A DNA stretch of 64,000 nt from Planctomycetota bacterium (GCA_020638795.1 JACKHW010000002.1:620001-684000), one strand, 5' to 3'; shown: positions 37,488 through 48,093, numbered from the stretch's first letter. The notes: a model not told the origin generated them from the letters alone. Made by a program: numbers and translations.

Positions 37488-40400
37488 TCACCGTGATTTG
37501 TCTCGACGGCGCGCGAGCAGGACCTCCCGCAGCGGTACGGTGTCCCAGACTCGCAGACTGTTGTCCCCCGAGGCCGAGTAGATGCGCTGGCCATCCGGGC
37601 TGTAGACGAGTCGGTAGACGTAGGCAGCGTGACCTCCGAGACGAACGAGCTCGTCGAGAGTCTCGCTGTCCCAAACACTGATCGACTTGTCGTAGCCGGC
37701 AGTCACGAAACGTCGCCCGTCGGGGGACCACGCCGTCGCCATGACGGCCGTCTGGGTCGAATCCCGCTCCGCGATCACGCGACCGAGTCGTGCGTCGAGC
37801 AGAACCCATCCGTTCGATGCCGGGCGTTCATGCTCTCTTCCGAACGGAATCAAGACGCGAGGATCCGTGCCGAGTGGTGAGAAGCAAGCCTTGCAGCACT
37901 TCCCACTCGTCTTGACGCGAGCGAGTTCGCGACCCGTGGCTGTGTCGCGCAGCACGACGGCGGCTCCGACCGGTTGCATCGGGATGGGGGCTTCGTTCTC
38001 CAGCACCAAGAATCGTGTTCCGTCCGGGCTCACGGACAGGCCTCGGTAGTCGCGCAGGTTCGCGATCGGAGACTCGCCGAGAGCGCCGGTCTTGCAGTCG
38101 ATCCACAGCATCACATCGTCGCGAGTTCCGATCCAGATGCGCTCGCCGTCCTCGCGAAACACGACGGGCTCCGACGAGTCACGTAGATAACTCGTGTGGG
38201 CCCACTTCTTGGTGCGGCTCGCCACGTCCCAGCACGCGAGGCGCAACGGCTTGGTGACGTCGTTGTCGTGGTCCTTCTCGATGGTCACGAGTGTCGTGCC
38301 ATCCGGACTGAATCCGAGGCTCGTGACGGGCTCCTCGAAATCGTGCAGGGATCCGATGTCCACAAGCGTCTCGGCGTCCCAAAAACGGACCGTCATGTCC
38401 CATCCACCGCTCGCGATCACCTTGCCGTCGGGGCTGACGTCGAGTGCGTAGACGTAGCTCGTGTGACCGAAGAGCGCCCACGCCTCGCTGTTCGAGTTGG
38501 CGTCCCACACCCTGAGATCATCCATGGTCTGGTACGAAATCGAGGCGACGAGGGAGTCGTCCGGCGAAAAGACGGGGTAGATCCTCCGGCCGCGATGCCC
38601 GTGCAAGACGGTGCGGACTCGAAGGCTGTCCGCATCGAGCAAGAAGACGAGCCCATCCTCCGAACCGCAGGCGATGCGACGTCCGGCATGATCGAACGCC
38701 GCGCCGATGATCATGTCCGAGGAGAGGGTCTTGCGTGCGACCTGAAGTCCGGATTCGATGTTCCAGAGAATCACGTCCGAATCCGAATCCGTCGTGACGA
38801 GGAAGCGGTCATCCGGACTGAACGCGCTGCCGTTCACCTGGTTGTGATGTCCCTGCAGCGCGACGAGTCCGCGCGCTTCGTTCCACAAAGAGAGACCACC
38901 GATGGTGTCGGGCACGATGAGCACGCTGCGCTCGTCGTGCGAAATCGCTGCGGGCCACCCATTGCCGATCGTGCGACGGCCCTGTGGTCTGTCCATTGCA
39001 TCCAAACGTGCGAAGTGGGTCGCGCCGTCCTTCGTTTGCCACGCAATGCTCGTCGCCGCCCAGTGCGTTGACAGCGCGACGTTCTCTGGGGTGTCGACCA
39101 CGAAGTCCGACGGCGGTATTCGGCGATGTTGGCCGCTCGCCACGTCCAAGCGCAACCAACCGTCGAGACCATGGCTGATGATCGAGTGTCGGTCGGGGTG
39201 CGAGAACGACCAGATCCGGGGGCCGCTGAAGAGGGGCGACGACGTGCGTTCCCCGGTTTCTACGTTCCATCGCTCGAGTCTCGAATCGTGTCGCGCGGCC
39301 ACCGTCGGTGTGTCTACGAGAACGTTCGTCACCGGATGGAACACCGTTCTGCTGTCCTCGTCGAACCAGACCAGCGAGTCCGATGGTTCCGCGTCGGATG
39401 GCAATTGCAGTGTCCTGAGACTCATGTCGAGACGACTCTTCAGATGCCTCCATTCCCACCCGCGGAGATGCGTAGGCGTCCCTTCGAGAGCTTTGTCCGC
39501 GGCGCCGACGTCGTGCTTCTCGAGTGCAGCACTCGCGACCATGAGGTTTGCCGAATAGGAGTTTCGCATCGATCGATTCGCGAACGCCGCCGAGCGAATG
39601 GCGAAAACGAGGGAGACCGTCGTGCCTGCGACGAGCACGACGAACGTCGCCGCGAGCCCGATCGCGAGTCCCTTGTTGCGCCGAACGAACTTCCGCATTC
39701 GATAGAGCGCGGTCGTCGGGCGTGCGACGATCGGTTCGTCGTTCCGATACCTGCGGATGTCTGCGGCGAATTCGTCGGCGGACGCGTACCGCCGATGAGG
39801 ATCCTTCTCGATCGCCTTCTGCACGATCGTCTCGACATCGCCGCGAAGGGACGTCGTGATCTCACCGAGTCGCGTGGGCTCGTCGTCGACGATGCGGCGT
39901 GCTGCTTCCGCGACCGAGTGATTCCGTACCTCGATCGGCAGCCTGCCGCTGAGCAATTCGTAGAGCGTGACACCGAGAGCGTACACGTCCGTACGCGCGT
40001 CTATCTTGGACGGGTCCCCGAGGATCTGCTCGGGACTCATGTAGGGCACGGTCCCGAGTACCTGACCCGGCGACGTTTGCATCGTGACGTGCTGGATGTC
40101 GGCATCGACGATGCGTGCAATCCCGAAGTCGAGGATCTTCGGAGTGCCGTCCGCAGCGACGAGGATGTTGTCGGGCTTGAGGTCGCGATGGACGATGCCT
40201 TTCCGATGCGCGTGTGCGACGGCTTCTGCGATGGTGGCGACGAGGTCGAGGCATGCCGCGGGATCGAGCCGAGCTTGCTTGACATGATCGCCGAGTGGGA
40301 CGCCGTCGACGAACTCCATGGCGAAGAACGGTCGATCGTCCTCGGAGGCTCCGACGTCGTAGATCTGCGCGATACCTCGATGATGCAGGCGTGCGAGGAT

Positions 40401-40736
40401 CGACGCCTCCCTCTCGAAGCGCTTCGACATCGACGTGCTGTGCAACCCGGGGTGAAGGATCTTGAGCGCGACCTTGCGCGCGAGACGCTTCTGTTCGGCG
40501 AGCCACACGACCCCCATGCCGCCAGAACCGAGCTTCTCGAGCAGCGTGTAGTCGCCGAGCCGCACCGGGTTGTCGGCGCGATCACGATCTTCGTCAGCCT
40601 GCGCTTGGCGCAGCAATCGCTCGACGGTGTCTCGTAGTTCTGGCGAGCAGTGTTCGTCGAGGTAGGCACCTCGTCGCTCGTCGGGCAACTCGATTGCTCC
40701 GAGGAAGAGCCGCTTTGCCTGCAGGATGTCGTCCAT
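37488..40736 (-). CDS. Ser/Thr protein kinase with transmembrane helix and WD40 repeats (kinase 2)
   Basis: 1082 residues from the ATG at 40736; the same frame extends upstream to 41228 but that part overlaps the next gene and is not coding. A short helical N-terminal segment precedes the kinase domain (about 62-330) with GSGGMGVVWLAEQ, VALKIL, HRDLKPDN, DFGIA and MSPEQI. One membrane helix (GLAIGLAATFVVLVAGTTVS) lies near residue 370-390. The remaining ~650 residues are WD40-type repeats (GHHNQVNGSAFSPDDRFLVT; GHTSYVYALDVSPDGKVIAS; AVMATAWSPDGRRFVTAGYD), on the far side of the membrane. This is the common planctomycete kinase-propeller layout; its ligand is unknown. Confidence 0.92.
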   Translation of the reverse strand: MDDILQAKRLFLGAIELPDERRGAYLDEHCSPELRDTVERLLRQAQADEDRDRADNPVRLGDYTLLEKLGSGGMGVVWLAEQKRLARKVALKILHPGLHSTSMSKRFEREASILARLHHRGIAQIYDVGASEDDRPFFAMEFVDGVPLGDHVKQARLDPAACLDLVATIAEAVAHAHRKGIVHRDLKPDNILVAADGTPKILDFGIARIVDADIQHVTMQTSPGQVLGTVPYMSPEQILGDPSKIDARTDVYALGVTLYELLSGRLPIEVRNHSVAEAARRIVDDEPTRLGEITTSLRGDVETIVQKAIEKDPHRRYASADEFAADIRRYRNDEPIVARPTTALYRMRKFVRRNKGLAIGLAATFVVLVAGTTVSLVFAIRSAAFANRSMRNSYSANLMVASAALEKHDVGAADKALEGTPTHLRGWEWRHLKSRLDMSLRTLQLPSDAEPSDSLVWFDEDSRTVFHPVTNVLVDTPTVAARHDSRLERWNVETGERTSSPLFSGPRIWSFSHPDRHSIISHGLDGWLRLDVASGQHRRIPPSDFVVDTPENVALSTHWAATSIAWQTKDGATHFARLDAMDRPQGRRTIGNGWPAAISHDERSVLIVPDTIGGLSLWNEARGLVALQGHHNQVNGSAFSPDDRFLVTTDSDSDVILWNIESGLQVARKTLSSDMIIGAAFDHAGRRIACGSEDGLVFLLDADSLRVRTVLHGHRGRRIYPVFSPDDSLVASISYQTMDDLRVWDANSNSEAWALFGHTSYVYALDVSPDGKVIASGGWDMTVRFWDAETLVDIGSLHDFEEPVTSLGFSPDGTTLVTIEKDHDNDVTKPLRLACWDVASRTKKWAHTSYLRDSSEPVVFREDGERIWIGTRDDVMLWIDCKTGALGESPIANLRDYRGLSVSPDGTRFLVLENEAPIPMQPVGAAVVLRDTATGRELARVKTSGKCCKACFSPLGTDPRVLIPFGREHERPASNGWVLLDARLGRVIAERDSTQTAVMATAWSPDGRRFVTAGYDKSISVWDSETLDELVRLGGHAAYVYRLVYSPDGQRIYSASGDNSLRVWDTVPLREVLLARRRDKSR

Positions 40737-40768
40737 CGAGTCGTCGTTGCGCGGCACGATCACGCGCG

Positions 40769-42391
40769 TCAGCGCTTTTCCTGCCGCGTGGCGATCGGCA
40801 CGTAGCCGACTTCGAGTCCCTCGGGCGGCTCGACGAGCACCGCGGGATCGAGGCGCGCGAGCGTTCCGCGCGTCGGTGGTGGCAGGTATTCGAGGTCTTT
40901 GCGCCACGCACGGTGGAGCAGCTCGACGCGCGCTTGCAGGCGTTCGCGTTCCTCGGCGCTCAAGTCCGCATTCTGCAGCGCAGGTTGATCGGCGAAGCGA
41001 TACCACGAATACGTGACGACGCTCCCGTCGCCTAGCTTCGCTTCGAAGGGGCCAGCCACTGGTCCGGGGGTCGCCCAGCAACCGTCTTCGGGCGTGACGT
41101 ACGGCTCGGGCGGTGTTCGCTTCTCGGGGACGAACGATGCCGTTCGAAGTGTCCTTGGCGCGGCACCCGGATCGAGAGTCACGGGATTCCATCGCGCCTT
41201 CTTGCCTTCGCCTTCGAGCTGAAACCACTCGGGCAACGTGACGAGTCCACTCTCCGATGCGTCACCGGTCTTGACGAGTTCCGCGTCCCACCGATAGCCG
41301 AACGTCGCATCGTCGAGCGCGAACGGCGTGGCAAAGCGTTGCCAGTCCACTTGCCGTCGGTCTTCCTTCTGGACGTCAGGCGTGTGAATCCGCCACGTCG
41401 ACCAACCCTTGCCAGGGATGCGATGCACGATCGAATGCGCGACGTCGATACGGCCGCTCGTAGGATCACCGCCTTCGAACCAACCATGCACGCGATCCCA
41501 CAGTGCTTCGCGTTCGTACGAGGTGATCCGATGGACGAGGATCGACTCGCCACCATCGTTCGCGGGAAAGCGCGTTGGCGCCACACGCGCGACGTCGCTC
41601 CCGTCCTTCGCTCGTGCGACCACGGCAGGCACGTACTGAGTCTCCATCTGCAAAGCACGATTCGGATCGGCAGGTCGACTGTCCAGGAAGTGACCGGCCA
41701 ACTCCGGGCGATCGATCGTGACGCGAGAGAAGAAGTACGGCGTGAAGAACGCGACCGGACCTTTGAACGTCTCCGTGTTGAGGAAGAGCGTCCAACATTG
41801 ATTGCCAGTGGGCACATCCGCACCGGCGGTCGTGGCCTTGGGTTCGGTCAGCGGCAACGGCAGGTAGCCATACCCGAAGAGCTGACCGCACGTGCCTTGC
41901 TCGAGATTGAGTCCGTCGGGTGGCCAGAGCACCCACGGGCTGAGCTGTGCGACACCATACTTCCCGTTCGGTTTCGACCAGTCGCGCCCCTTGCCCGCAC
42001 CGGGTCCGTTCGCCCACGCGACGAAGTTGAGGGCGACGCCGCCCATGATGAACTTGGGCGTCGCCGTCGGAAATCGCGTGTCGCGCCACCAGCCGAGTCC
42101 GCCTTCGATGTCGGAGTAGAGCCGTTCTTTCGGCTTCGGGCCGTCGATGCGCGCGTGCATCCACGTTCCGAACAATCCGGTCTGGAATCGAGGACCGGGA
42201 TGGTCGGCGAGCAGTGGCCATGCCGCGACATAGAGCGAGAACCCGCCACCGAATGCGGTGTCGACTCGATCGTTCGGAACACCGAGGTAGCCGTCCATCT
42301 GTCCGACTTGCGATCGCGCGTGCTGGACGGCCCCAAGGGCGACGAGCAGTGCGAGTATGGCGATCCACAGGGTGCGCAGGATGGAGTTCAT
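40769..42391 (-). CDS. Secreted protein of unknown function
   Basis: 540 residues from the ATG at 42391, giving a signal peptide (LRTLWIAILALLVALGAVQH). The protein is Trp- and Pro-rich (GGLGWWRDTRFPTATPKFIM, LSPWVLWPPDGLN) and ends with a charged helical stretch (LSAEERERLQARVELLHR). I recognise no family and no catalytic motif. It is upstream of kinase 2 on the same strand with 32 bp between them, so it could belong to the same unit as the kinase. Confidence 0.6.
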   Translation of the reverse strand: MNSILRTLWIAILALLVALGAVQHARSQVGQMDGYLGVPNDRVDTAFGGGFSLYVAAWPLLADHPGPRFQTGLFGTWMHARIDGPKPKERLYSDIEGGLGWWRDTRFPTATPKFIMGGVALNFVAWANGPGAGKGRDWSKPNGKYGVAQLSPWVLWPPDGLNLEQGTCGQLFGYGYLPLPLTEPKATTAGADVPTGNQCWTLFLNTETFKGPVAFFTPYFFSRVTIDRPELAGHFLDSRPADPNRALQMETQYVPAVVARAKDGSDVARVAPTRFPANDGGESILVHRITSYEREALWDRVHGWFEGGDPTSGRIDVAHSIVHRIPGKGWSTWRIHTPDVQKEDRRQVDWQRFATPFALDDATFGYRWDAELVKTGDASESGLVTLPEWFQLEGEGKKARWNPVTLDPGAAPRTLRTASFVPEKRTPPEPYVTPEDGCWATPGPVAGPFEAKLGDGSVVTYSWYRFADQPALQNADLSAEERERLQARVELLHRAWRKDLEYLPPPTRGTLARLDPAVLVEPPEGLEVGYVPIATRQEKR

Positions 42392-42590
42392 GAAGTGTCG
42401 ATCTCGGACGTAGTGGGAGAACGAAGCGGAGGGTATCGACGTCGCGACAAGCGATGAGGCGCCCCTGCGTGCGCGCACTCGAAACCACGAACGCGACGCT
42501 CGATGAATCTACAGCACAGTGACCCTACGAGCGTGTTCAACGCGCTGCTACAGTGTCCGCGGAGCGATGCCGTAGACGAGGGAGGCAGCC

Positions 42591-45230
42591 ATCGAGGAGT
42601 CGATCTATTTTCCTGCCAAGGACCGTCCACTGCGAAACGACGTGGCGCGACTCGGGCGCATGCTCGGGGGCGTGCTCGAGGATGTCGGTCCACCGCGTCT
42701 CTTCGAAACCGTCGAGCGAGCACGACTCGCTGCGCGACGTCGTCGCCGCGGCTCGCCGGAGGCCGACGAAGAACTGGCAGTCGCACTGCGAGGCCTCGAC
42801 AACACACTCGCGCTCGAAGTCGTGCGCGCCTTCTCGAGCTACTTTGGCCTCGTCAACATGGCCGAACGTGTGCACCGGTTGCGACGTCGCAACGCGTATC
42901 TGCGCGACGGTGACGACCAGCCCGGCGCCTTCCGTGCGGTTCTGCGTATCTTGCGATCCCAGGGAGTCACGATCGAGGAGCTGCGGGAGCGTGTCGGTGC
43001 CGTGTGCCTCGAGCCCGTGTTCACCGCGCATCCGACCGAAGCCGTGCGCAGGACGCTGTTGCACAAGGACCAGCGCATCGCGCGCGCGTTGATCGAGCGC
43101 TTCCACTACGAATCGATGACGCCGGGTCAGCAGGCTGCGAACGAGGAACGCATTCTGCTCGAGATCACGACCGGCTTCCTGACGGACGAGCAGTTGCGGG
43201 ATCGTCCGACCGTCGCCGAAGAAGTCGAGCATGTGCTCTTCTATCTCACGGACGTCGTTTATCGAATCGTTCCCGATCTCCACGACGATCTCGAACGTGC
43301 AGTTCGAGTGGTCTATGGCGACGAGCTCGGGATCGCGCGGCCACTCGTGCGGTTCGGTTCGTGGGTCGGCGGCGACATGGATGGCAATCCCAATGTGGGC
43401 GCTGCGACGATCCGAGAAACGCTGGGGCGACAGTTCGAACTCATCGTCTCGAAGTACCGCATCGAGATTCGTCGACTCTTCGACCACTTGAGTCAGTCGG
43501 AGACTCGCGCACGGTTCACGGCCCTGCTCCGCGCTCGCATCGAGCGCTACGAAGCGATGTTCCCCGAGTCGTTCGCGGCGATTCCGTCGCGGTATCGCGA
43601 GATGCCCTATCGCGTATTTCTCTGGCTCGTCTCGGCAAGACTCGATGCGACGCTCGCCGGAGAGAACACCCGCTACGAAGGCCCTGACGGATTCCGCGAT
43701 GACCTCCAGGTGCTGTCCGAGAGCTTGCTCCAATGCGGCGGTGCCCGGTCGGGGGCGGCGATCGTGCGACGTCTGCTGATGCGGCTCGCAACGTTCGGCT
43801 TCCACCTCGCGACGCTCGACGTGCGACAGGATTCGCGTGTCCATGGAGAGGTGCTCGCCGAAGTGCGCGCCGGAACGCAACCGCTCTCCGACGCAGCTCG
43901 GGCGACGCTCGAAGTCTTCGACGCATTGAAGGACGCGCGCGCGCGCTACGGCACCGATGCGTCGGGTGTCTACGTGATCAGCATGGCACGCCAGGCGTCG
44001 GACGCGCTCGCGGTCCTCGACCTGGCAGAGCATGCCGGCTTCGTCGACGAGAGCGGCGGTGTACCACTCGACATCGCACCGCTGTTCGAGACGGTCGATG
44101 ATCTCCGTAACGCGAGTTCGACGCTTCGTGCGCTCACCGCGGACCCGCGATACGCGGCACACCTCGCCCGGCGTGGGCAGGCGCAGCTCGTGATGCTCGG
44201 GTATTCCGACAGCAACAAGGATGGCGGAATCGCCGCATCGCGGTGGGCTTTGCAGCGTGCACAGATCGAACTCGTCGAAGCCGCGCACGACGCGGGAGTC
44301 GAGCTCTCGTTCTTCCACGGGCGCGGTGGTTCGATCAGTCGTGGCGGCGGGAAGCCGCGCAACGCGATCCTCGCTGCACCGACCGGTGCCGTGCGTGGAC
44401 GTGTGCGCATGACCGAGCAAGGCGAGATCCTGCACGCGAAGTACGGATTGCGAGGAATCGCCGAGCGCACACTCGAACTCGGTGTCGGCGCTCTACTCGA
44501 ACGGTCCGACTTGACGGAGGTCCGAGACGCCGAGTCCCCCGACTCCAAGTGGGCCCTCGCCATGGACCTTCTCGCTACCGAGAGTCGACGTGCGTATCGG
44601 CAACTCGTTCACGAGGACCCGGACTTCCCCGACTTCTTCCGACTCGCGACTCCGATCGACGTGATCGAACGCCTGCGCATCGGCTCGCGGCCTGCCAAGC
44701 GCCGCGCGATGCGCGGTATCGAAGACTTGCGTGCGATCCCCTGGGTGTTTGCATGGACGCAGTCGCGACTCGTGCTACCGGGTTGGTTCGGAGTGGGGTC
44801 GGGACTCGCGGCGGTGGAGCGCGAGTTCGGTCTCGAGTTCTTGCGCGCACTCGCTCGCGATTGGCCATGCTTGGCGACACTCCTTGCTGACGTCGAAATG
44901 GTCTGCGCCAAGGCCGATCTGAGGGTCGCCGAACGCTACGCGCGGCTCGCGGGCGAGGTCGGTGAGCGTTTGTTCCCTCAGTGTCGGTCGGAGTTCGAAC
45001 GGACGACCGCTGCACTGCTGCGGGTTCTGGGACAACGCGAATTGCTCGAACGGGACCCGACGCTCCAGCGATCCATTCAGTTGCGCAATCCGTACGTCGA
45101 TCCGATCAGTTTGTTACAGGTCGATCTCCTCGCGCAATGGCGTGCGACGAACCGCGAAGACGCCGAACTCGAGAGCGTACTCGGGCAGACGGTGCGTGGG
45201 ATCGCTCGCGGGTTGCAGAACACCGGTTGA
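42591..45230 (+). CDS. ppc: Phosphoenolpyruvate carboxylase, probable non-AUG start
   Basis: About 879 residues. The enzyme carboxylates PEP to oxaloacetate. Catalytic motifs are present: VFTAHPTEAVRRTLL (essential His), SWVGGDMDGNPNVG, GYSDSNKDGGIAASRW, FFHGRGGSISRGGG and the C-terminal QLRNPYVDP with the terminal QNTG. The first in-frame GTG (42642) lies inside the conserved N-terminal segment KDRPLRNDVARLGRML, so translation must begin upstream. Between the in-frame TAG at 42573 and this segment no ATG, GTG or TTG exists; the best start is ATC at 42591, six bases after a strong GGGAGG. The shorter alternative is 42642. Confidence 0.88.
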   Translation: MEESIYFPAKDRPLRNDVARLGRMLGGVLEDVGPPRLFETVERARLAARRRRRGSPEADEELAVALRGLDNTLALEVVRAFSSYFGLVNMAERVHRLRRRNAYLRDGDDQPGAFRAVLRILRSQGVTIEELRERVGAVCLEPVFTAHPTEAVRRTLLHKDQRIARALIERFHYESMTPGQQAANEERILLEITTGFLTDEQLRDRPTVAEEVEHVLFYLTDVVYRIVPDLHDDLERAVRVVYGDELGIARPLVRFGSWVGGDMDGNPNVGAATIRETLGRQFELIVSKYRIEIRRLFDHLSQSETRARFTALLRARIERYEAMFPESFAAIPSRYREMPYRVFLWLVSARLDATLAGENTRYEGPDGFRDDLQVLSESLLQCGGARSGAAIVRRLLMRLATFGFHLATLDVRQDSRVHGEVLAEVRAGTQPLSDAARATLEVFDALKDARARYGTDASGVYVISMARQASDALAVLDLAEHAGFVDESGGVPLDIAPLFETVDDLRNASSTLRALTADPRYAAHLARRGQAQLVMLGYSDSNKDGGIAASRWALQRAQIELVEAAHDAGVELSFFHGRGGSISRGGGKPRNAILAAPTGAVRGRVRMTEQGEILHAKYGLRGIAERTLELGVGALLERSDLTEVRDAESPDSKWALAMDLLATESRRAYRQLVHEDPDFPDFFRLATPIDVIERLRIGSRPAKRRAMRGIEDLRAIPWVFAWTQSRLVLPGWFGVGSGLAAVEREFGLEFLRALARDWPCLATLLADVEMVCAKADLRVAERYARLAGEVGERLFPQCRSEFERTTAALLRVLGQRELLERDPTLQRSIQLRNPYVDPISLLQVDLLAQWRATNREDAELESVLGQTVRGIARGLQNTG

Positions 45231-45352
45231 GGGCGCCTTGCCGGAGCGTCGAAAGCTCGCGAGACTCCTCTGAGCGGATGCGTGGCTTCGCCGCACAGTG
45301 AACTCGGCATTCGGGCCTGCTACGATCCGGCGGCAACCACGGAGGTCCACTC

Positions 45353-46984
45353 TTGTCGAATGCCAGCTTCGTCGTCCCGACTCCCCTGAACGAACCGGTC
45401 CGCGCCTATGCGCCCGGAAGCTCCGAGCGCACCTCGATCAAGGCCGCGCTCGAGCGGATGGCGGGCGATACGGTCGAGATCCCGATGATCATCGGTGGCA
45501 AGGAAGTGCGGAGTGGCAAGATCGGCGAGGTCCGCATGCCGCACGATCACGGGCACGTGCTCGGGACGTTCCATCAGGGGGACGTGAGCCACGTCGACGC
45601 TGCCGCGAAGGCCGCCAAGGCTGCCGAGCGTGATTGGCAGGAGATGCCTTGGGAGCATCGCGCGTCGATCTTCCTCAAGGCCGCCGAACTCCTCGCGGGT
45701 CCATGGCGCGACCGGATCAACGCGTCGACGATGCTCGGCCAGAGCAAGAACGTCTTCCAAGCCGAGATCGACTCCGCGTGTGAACTGATCGACTTCTGGC
45801 GCTTCAACGTCCACTACATGCGCGAGCTCTACGCCGAGCAGCCGGAGAGCGCGCCGGGGATCTGGAACCGCATCGAACAGCGCGGTCTCGAAGGCTTCGT
45901 CTTCGCCGTGACGCCGTTCAACTTCACGTCGATCGCGGGCAACCTACCCACCGCGCCCGCGATGATGGGCACGACGTCGATCTGGAAGCCTGCATCGACT
46001 GCCGTGCTTTCCGGCTACTGGATCATGAAGCTGCTCGAAGAAGCCGGTTTGCCGGCCGGCGTCGTCAACTTCGTGCCAGGGTCGGGACGGACGATCGGGG
46101 ATCCGGCGATCGCGCATCCGGATCTCGCGGGCGTGCACTTCACGGGATCGACGGGTGTCTTCCAGGGTATGTGGAAGGCGATCGGTGGCAACATCGACAA
46201 GTACAAGTGCTACCCGCGCATCGTCGGCGAGACGGGTGGCAAAGACTTCATCTTCGCGCATCCATCGGCGGACATCGAAGCGCTCGTCGCGGCGACGGTG
46301 CGTGGCGCGTTCGAATATCAAGGACAGAAGTGCTCGGCCGCAAGTCGCGCCTACGTGCCCGAATCGATGTGGCCCGACTTCCGCGATCGCCTCATGGCGC
46401 AGATCTCGCAGATCCGCATGGGGGATGTACGCGACTTCTCCAACTTCGTCAACGCGGTCATCGACGAGAACGCGTTCCGGACCATCTCGGGCTACATCGA
46501 CTACGCGCGCGAAGCGTCCGATGCGGACATCCTCTGTGGCGGTGAATGCGATCGCAGCAAGGGTTGGTTCATCCAGCCGACGGTGATCAAGACCTCGAAT
46601 CCGACCTTCAAGACGCTGTGCGAGGAGATCTTCGGCCCTGTCTTGACCGTCTCGGTGTACGCCGACAGCGAACTCGACGAGACCTTGGCCGCGTGTGACA
46701 CCGCCTCGCCCTACGCCTTGACGGGCGCGATCTTCTCCCAGGATCGCTACGCAGCCGTGCACATGGCCAAACGCCTGACGCATTCGGCCGGCAACTTCTA
46801 CATCAACGACAAGCCGACTGGTGCGGTCGTCGGACAGCAGCCGTTCGGCGGAGGACGCGCGTCGGGAACGAACGACAAGGCCGGCAGCAAACTCAACCTG
46901 CTTCGCTGGTGTTCAGCACGGACGATCAAGGAGACCTTCGTGCCGCCGACCGATTGGCGTTATCCGTTCCTCGGCGCCGAATGA
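45353..46984 (+). CDS. pruA: L-glutamate gamma-semialdehyde (1-pyrroline-5-carboxylate) dehydrogenase
   Basis: 543 residues from a TTG start, seven bases after GGAGG. It oxidises glutamate semialdehyde to glutamate with NAD+, the second step of proline degradation. The length and N terminus (PLNEPVRAYAPGSSER) fit the stand-alone P5C dehydrogenase family rather than bifunctional PutA. Catalytic Glu is in GETGGKDFIFAHPSA and the nucleophilic Cys in YQGQKCSAASRAYVP; also VTPFNFTSIAGNLP and GGGRASGTNDKAG. No proline dehydrogenase gene is next to it in the window. Confidence 0.92.
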   Translation: MSNASFVVPTPLNEPVRAYAPGSSERTSIKAALERMAGDTVEIPMIIGGKEVRSGKIGEVRMPHDHGHVLGTFHQGDVSHVDAAAKAAKAAERDWQEMPWEHRASIFLKAAELLAGPWRDRINASTMLGQSKNVFQAEIDSACELIDFWRFNVHYMRELYAEQPESAPGIWNRIEQRGLEGFVFAVTPFNFTSIAGNLPTAPAMMGTTSIWKPASTAVLSGYWIMKLLEEAGLPAGVVNFVPGSGRTIGDPAIAHPDLAGVHFTGSTGVFQGMWKAIGGNIDKYKCYPRIVGETGGKDFIFAHPSADIEALVAATVRGAFEYQGQKCSAASRAYVPESMWPDFRDRLMAQISQIRMGDVRDFSNFVNAVIDENAFRTISGYIDYAREASDADILCGGECDRSKGWFIQPTVIKTSNPTFKTLCEEIFGPVLTVSVYADSELDETLAACDTASPYALTGAIFSQDRYAAVHMAKRLTHSAGNFYINDKPTGAVVGQQPFGGGRASGTNDKAGSKLNLLRWCSARTIKETFVPPTDWRYPFLGAE

Positions 46985-47067
46985 CGCGAAGGTCGGATAC
47001 GGCACTCGACGCCTGAAAGAAATCGAGACGCCCTGTCTGCAGTGGTGAGTTCTTCCGATCTCTCGGC

Positions 47068-48093
47068 ATGCACATTCGATCGATGATCCTCGTCGCGGCC
47101 GTTGCCGCGGTCTCCAGCTCTGCGGCCCTGAGTTCTCAATCCGGGTATCACGCCTACATCGGTGGGAACACACCGGGTAGTGGCGCTTGTAGCGTCGTTC
47201 CGATGGGGAGTTCGGCCACGTCGGGCGGCTCCCAACTCCGGTCCCAGATGATCCAGTTCGTCGTGACCAAGGCCGAACTCGGGAACCAAGCGCGGCGCCT
47301 CACCAACCTCGCGTTCGCCCCCTGTGACAGCGGAGTTCGGTACTACGGTCGGCTCACGATCACGTTCGCGTACAAGAAACCCGGTGCGTGGAGCACGACG
47401 TTCGCCGACAACGTGCTCGCGAGTACGGCGTATCCCAAGGTCAAGGTCTTCGACCAGTCCCGCTACGACTGGCCGAATCGGGCAGGGCAATGGAACAACG
47501 TCGGGCTCACCTACGCCTTCGACTACGACCCGCAGGGTGGCGACCTGCTCGTCGAGATCGTCGCGCGCAACGCCGACTTCTCGGGCACCGATCCAGCGAT
47601 GCGCAGCGACAGTCGAGCTTGTGTCGTTGCTTCGGCGTTCAGCGCGACGCCCAAGACCGGGGCGCTCGCGATGACGTCGACCAAGGTGCGCCTCAGCGAT
47701 GGTGTCGCATTCGTCGATTCGTTCATGCAACCGTGTGGACCCGGTCCGCTGCAACTCGCCGCAACGGGTAGCCCAACGCTGACGGGCGCCGTCGATTTCC
47801 AGATCGCGAACGGGACCAAGACGACGACGCCATCGATCGGGGTCCTGCTTCTCGGATTCCAGCCCGCGAACATCAATGGGCTCGGGCACGATTGCGCGAT
47901 CTACGTCACACCCGACATGATCTTCTGGGCCCCGCTCACGAATGGCGTGTCACCCGCGTTGCGGTTCCAGATTCCCAACATCGCTGCGCTCGTCGGTGGC
48001 AAGGTGTACTTCCAGGGCGCACATCAAGACGCGTTCAATACGAAGATCGGGTTCGTTCTCTCCGGGCGCTCGGTCATGACGATCGGCTGGTGA
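47068..48093 (+). CDS. Secreted beta-rich protein with C-terminal surface module
   Basis: 341 residues with a signal peptide (SMILVAAVAAVSSSAALSSQ). The N-terminal half has four Cys and beta-rich segments (QLRSQMIQFVVTKAEL; LTYAFDYDPQGGDLLVEI) without a known domain. The last ~120 residues (CGPGPLQLAATGSPTLTGAV, GVLLLGFQPANINGLGHDCA, LVGGKVYFQGAHQDAFNTK) look like the module seen in the cytochrome and LamG proteins. It ends 41 bp before the third ECF sigma gene on the same strand. Confidence 0.65.
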   Translation: MHIRSMILVAAVAAVSSSAALSSQSGYHAYIGGNTPGSGACSVVPMGSSATSGGSQLRSQMIQFVVTKAELGNQARRLTNLAFAPCDSGVRYYGRLTITFAYKKPGAWSTTFADNVLASTAYPKVKVFDQSRYDWPNRAGQWNNVGLTYAFDYDPQGGDLLVEIVARNADFSGTDPAMRSDSRACVVASAFSATPKTGALAMTSTKVRLSDGVAFVDSFMQPCGPGPLQLAATGSPTLTGAVDFQIANGTKTTTPSIGVLLLGFQPANINGLGHDCAIYVTPDMIFWAPLTNGVSPALRFQIPNIAALVGGKVYFQGAHQDAFNTKIGFVLSGRSVMTIGW

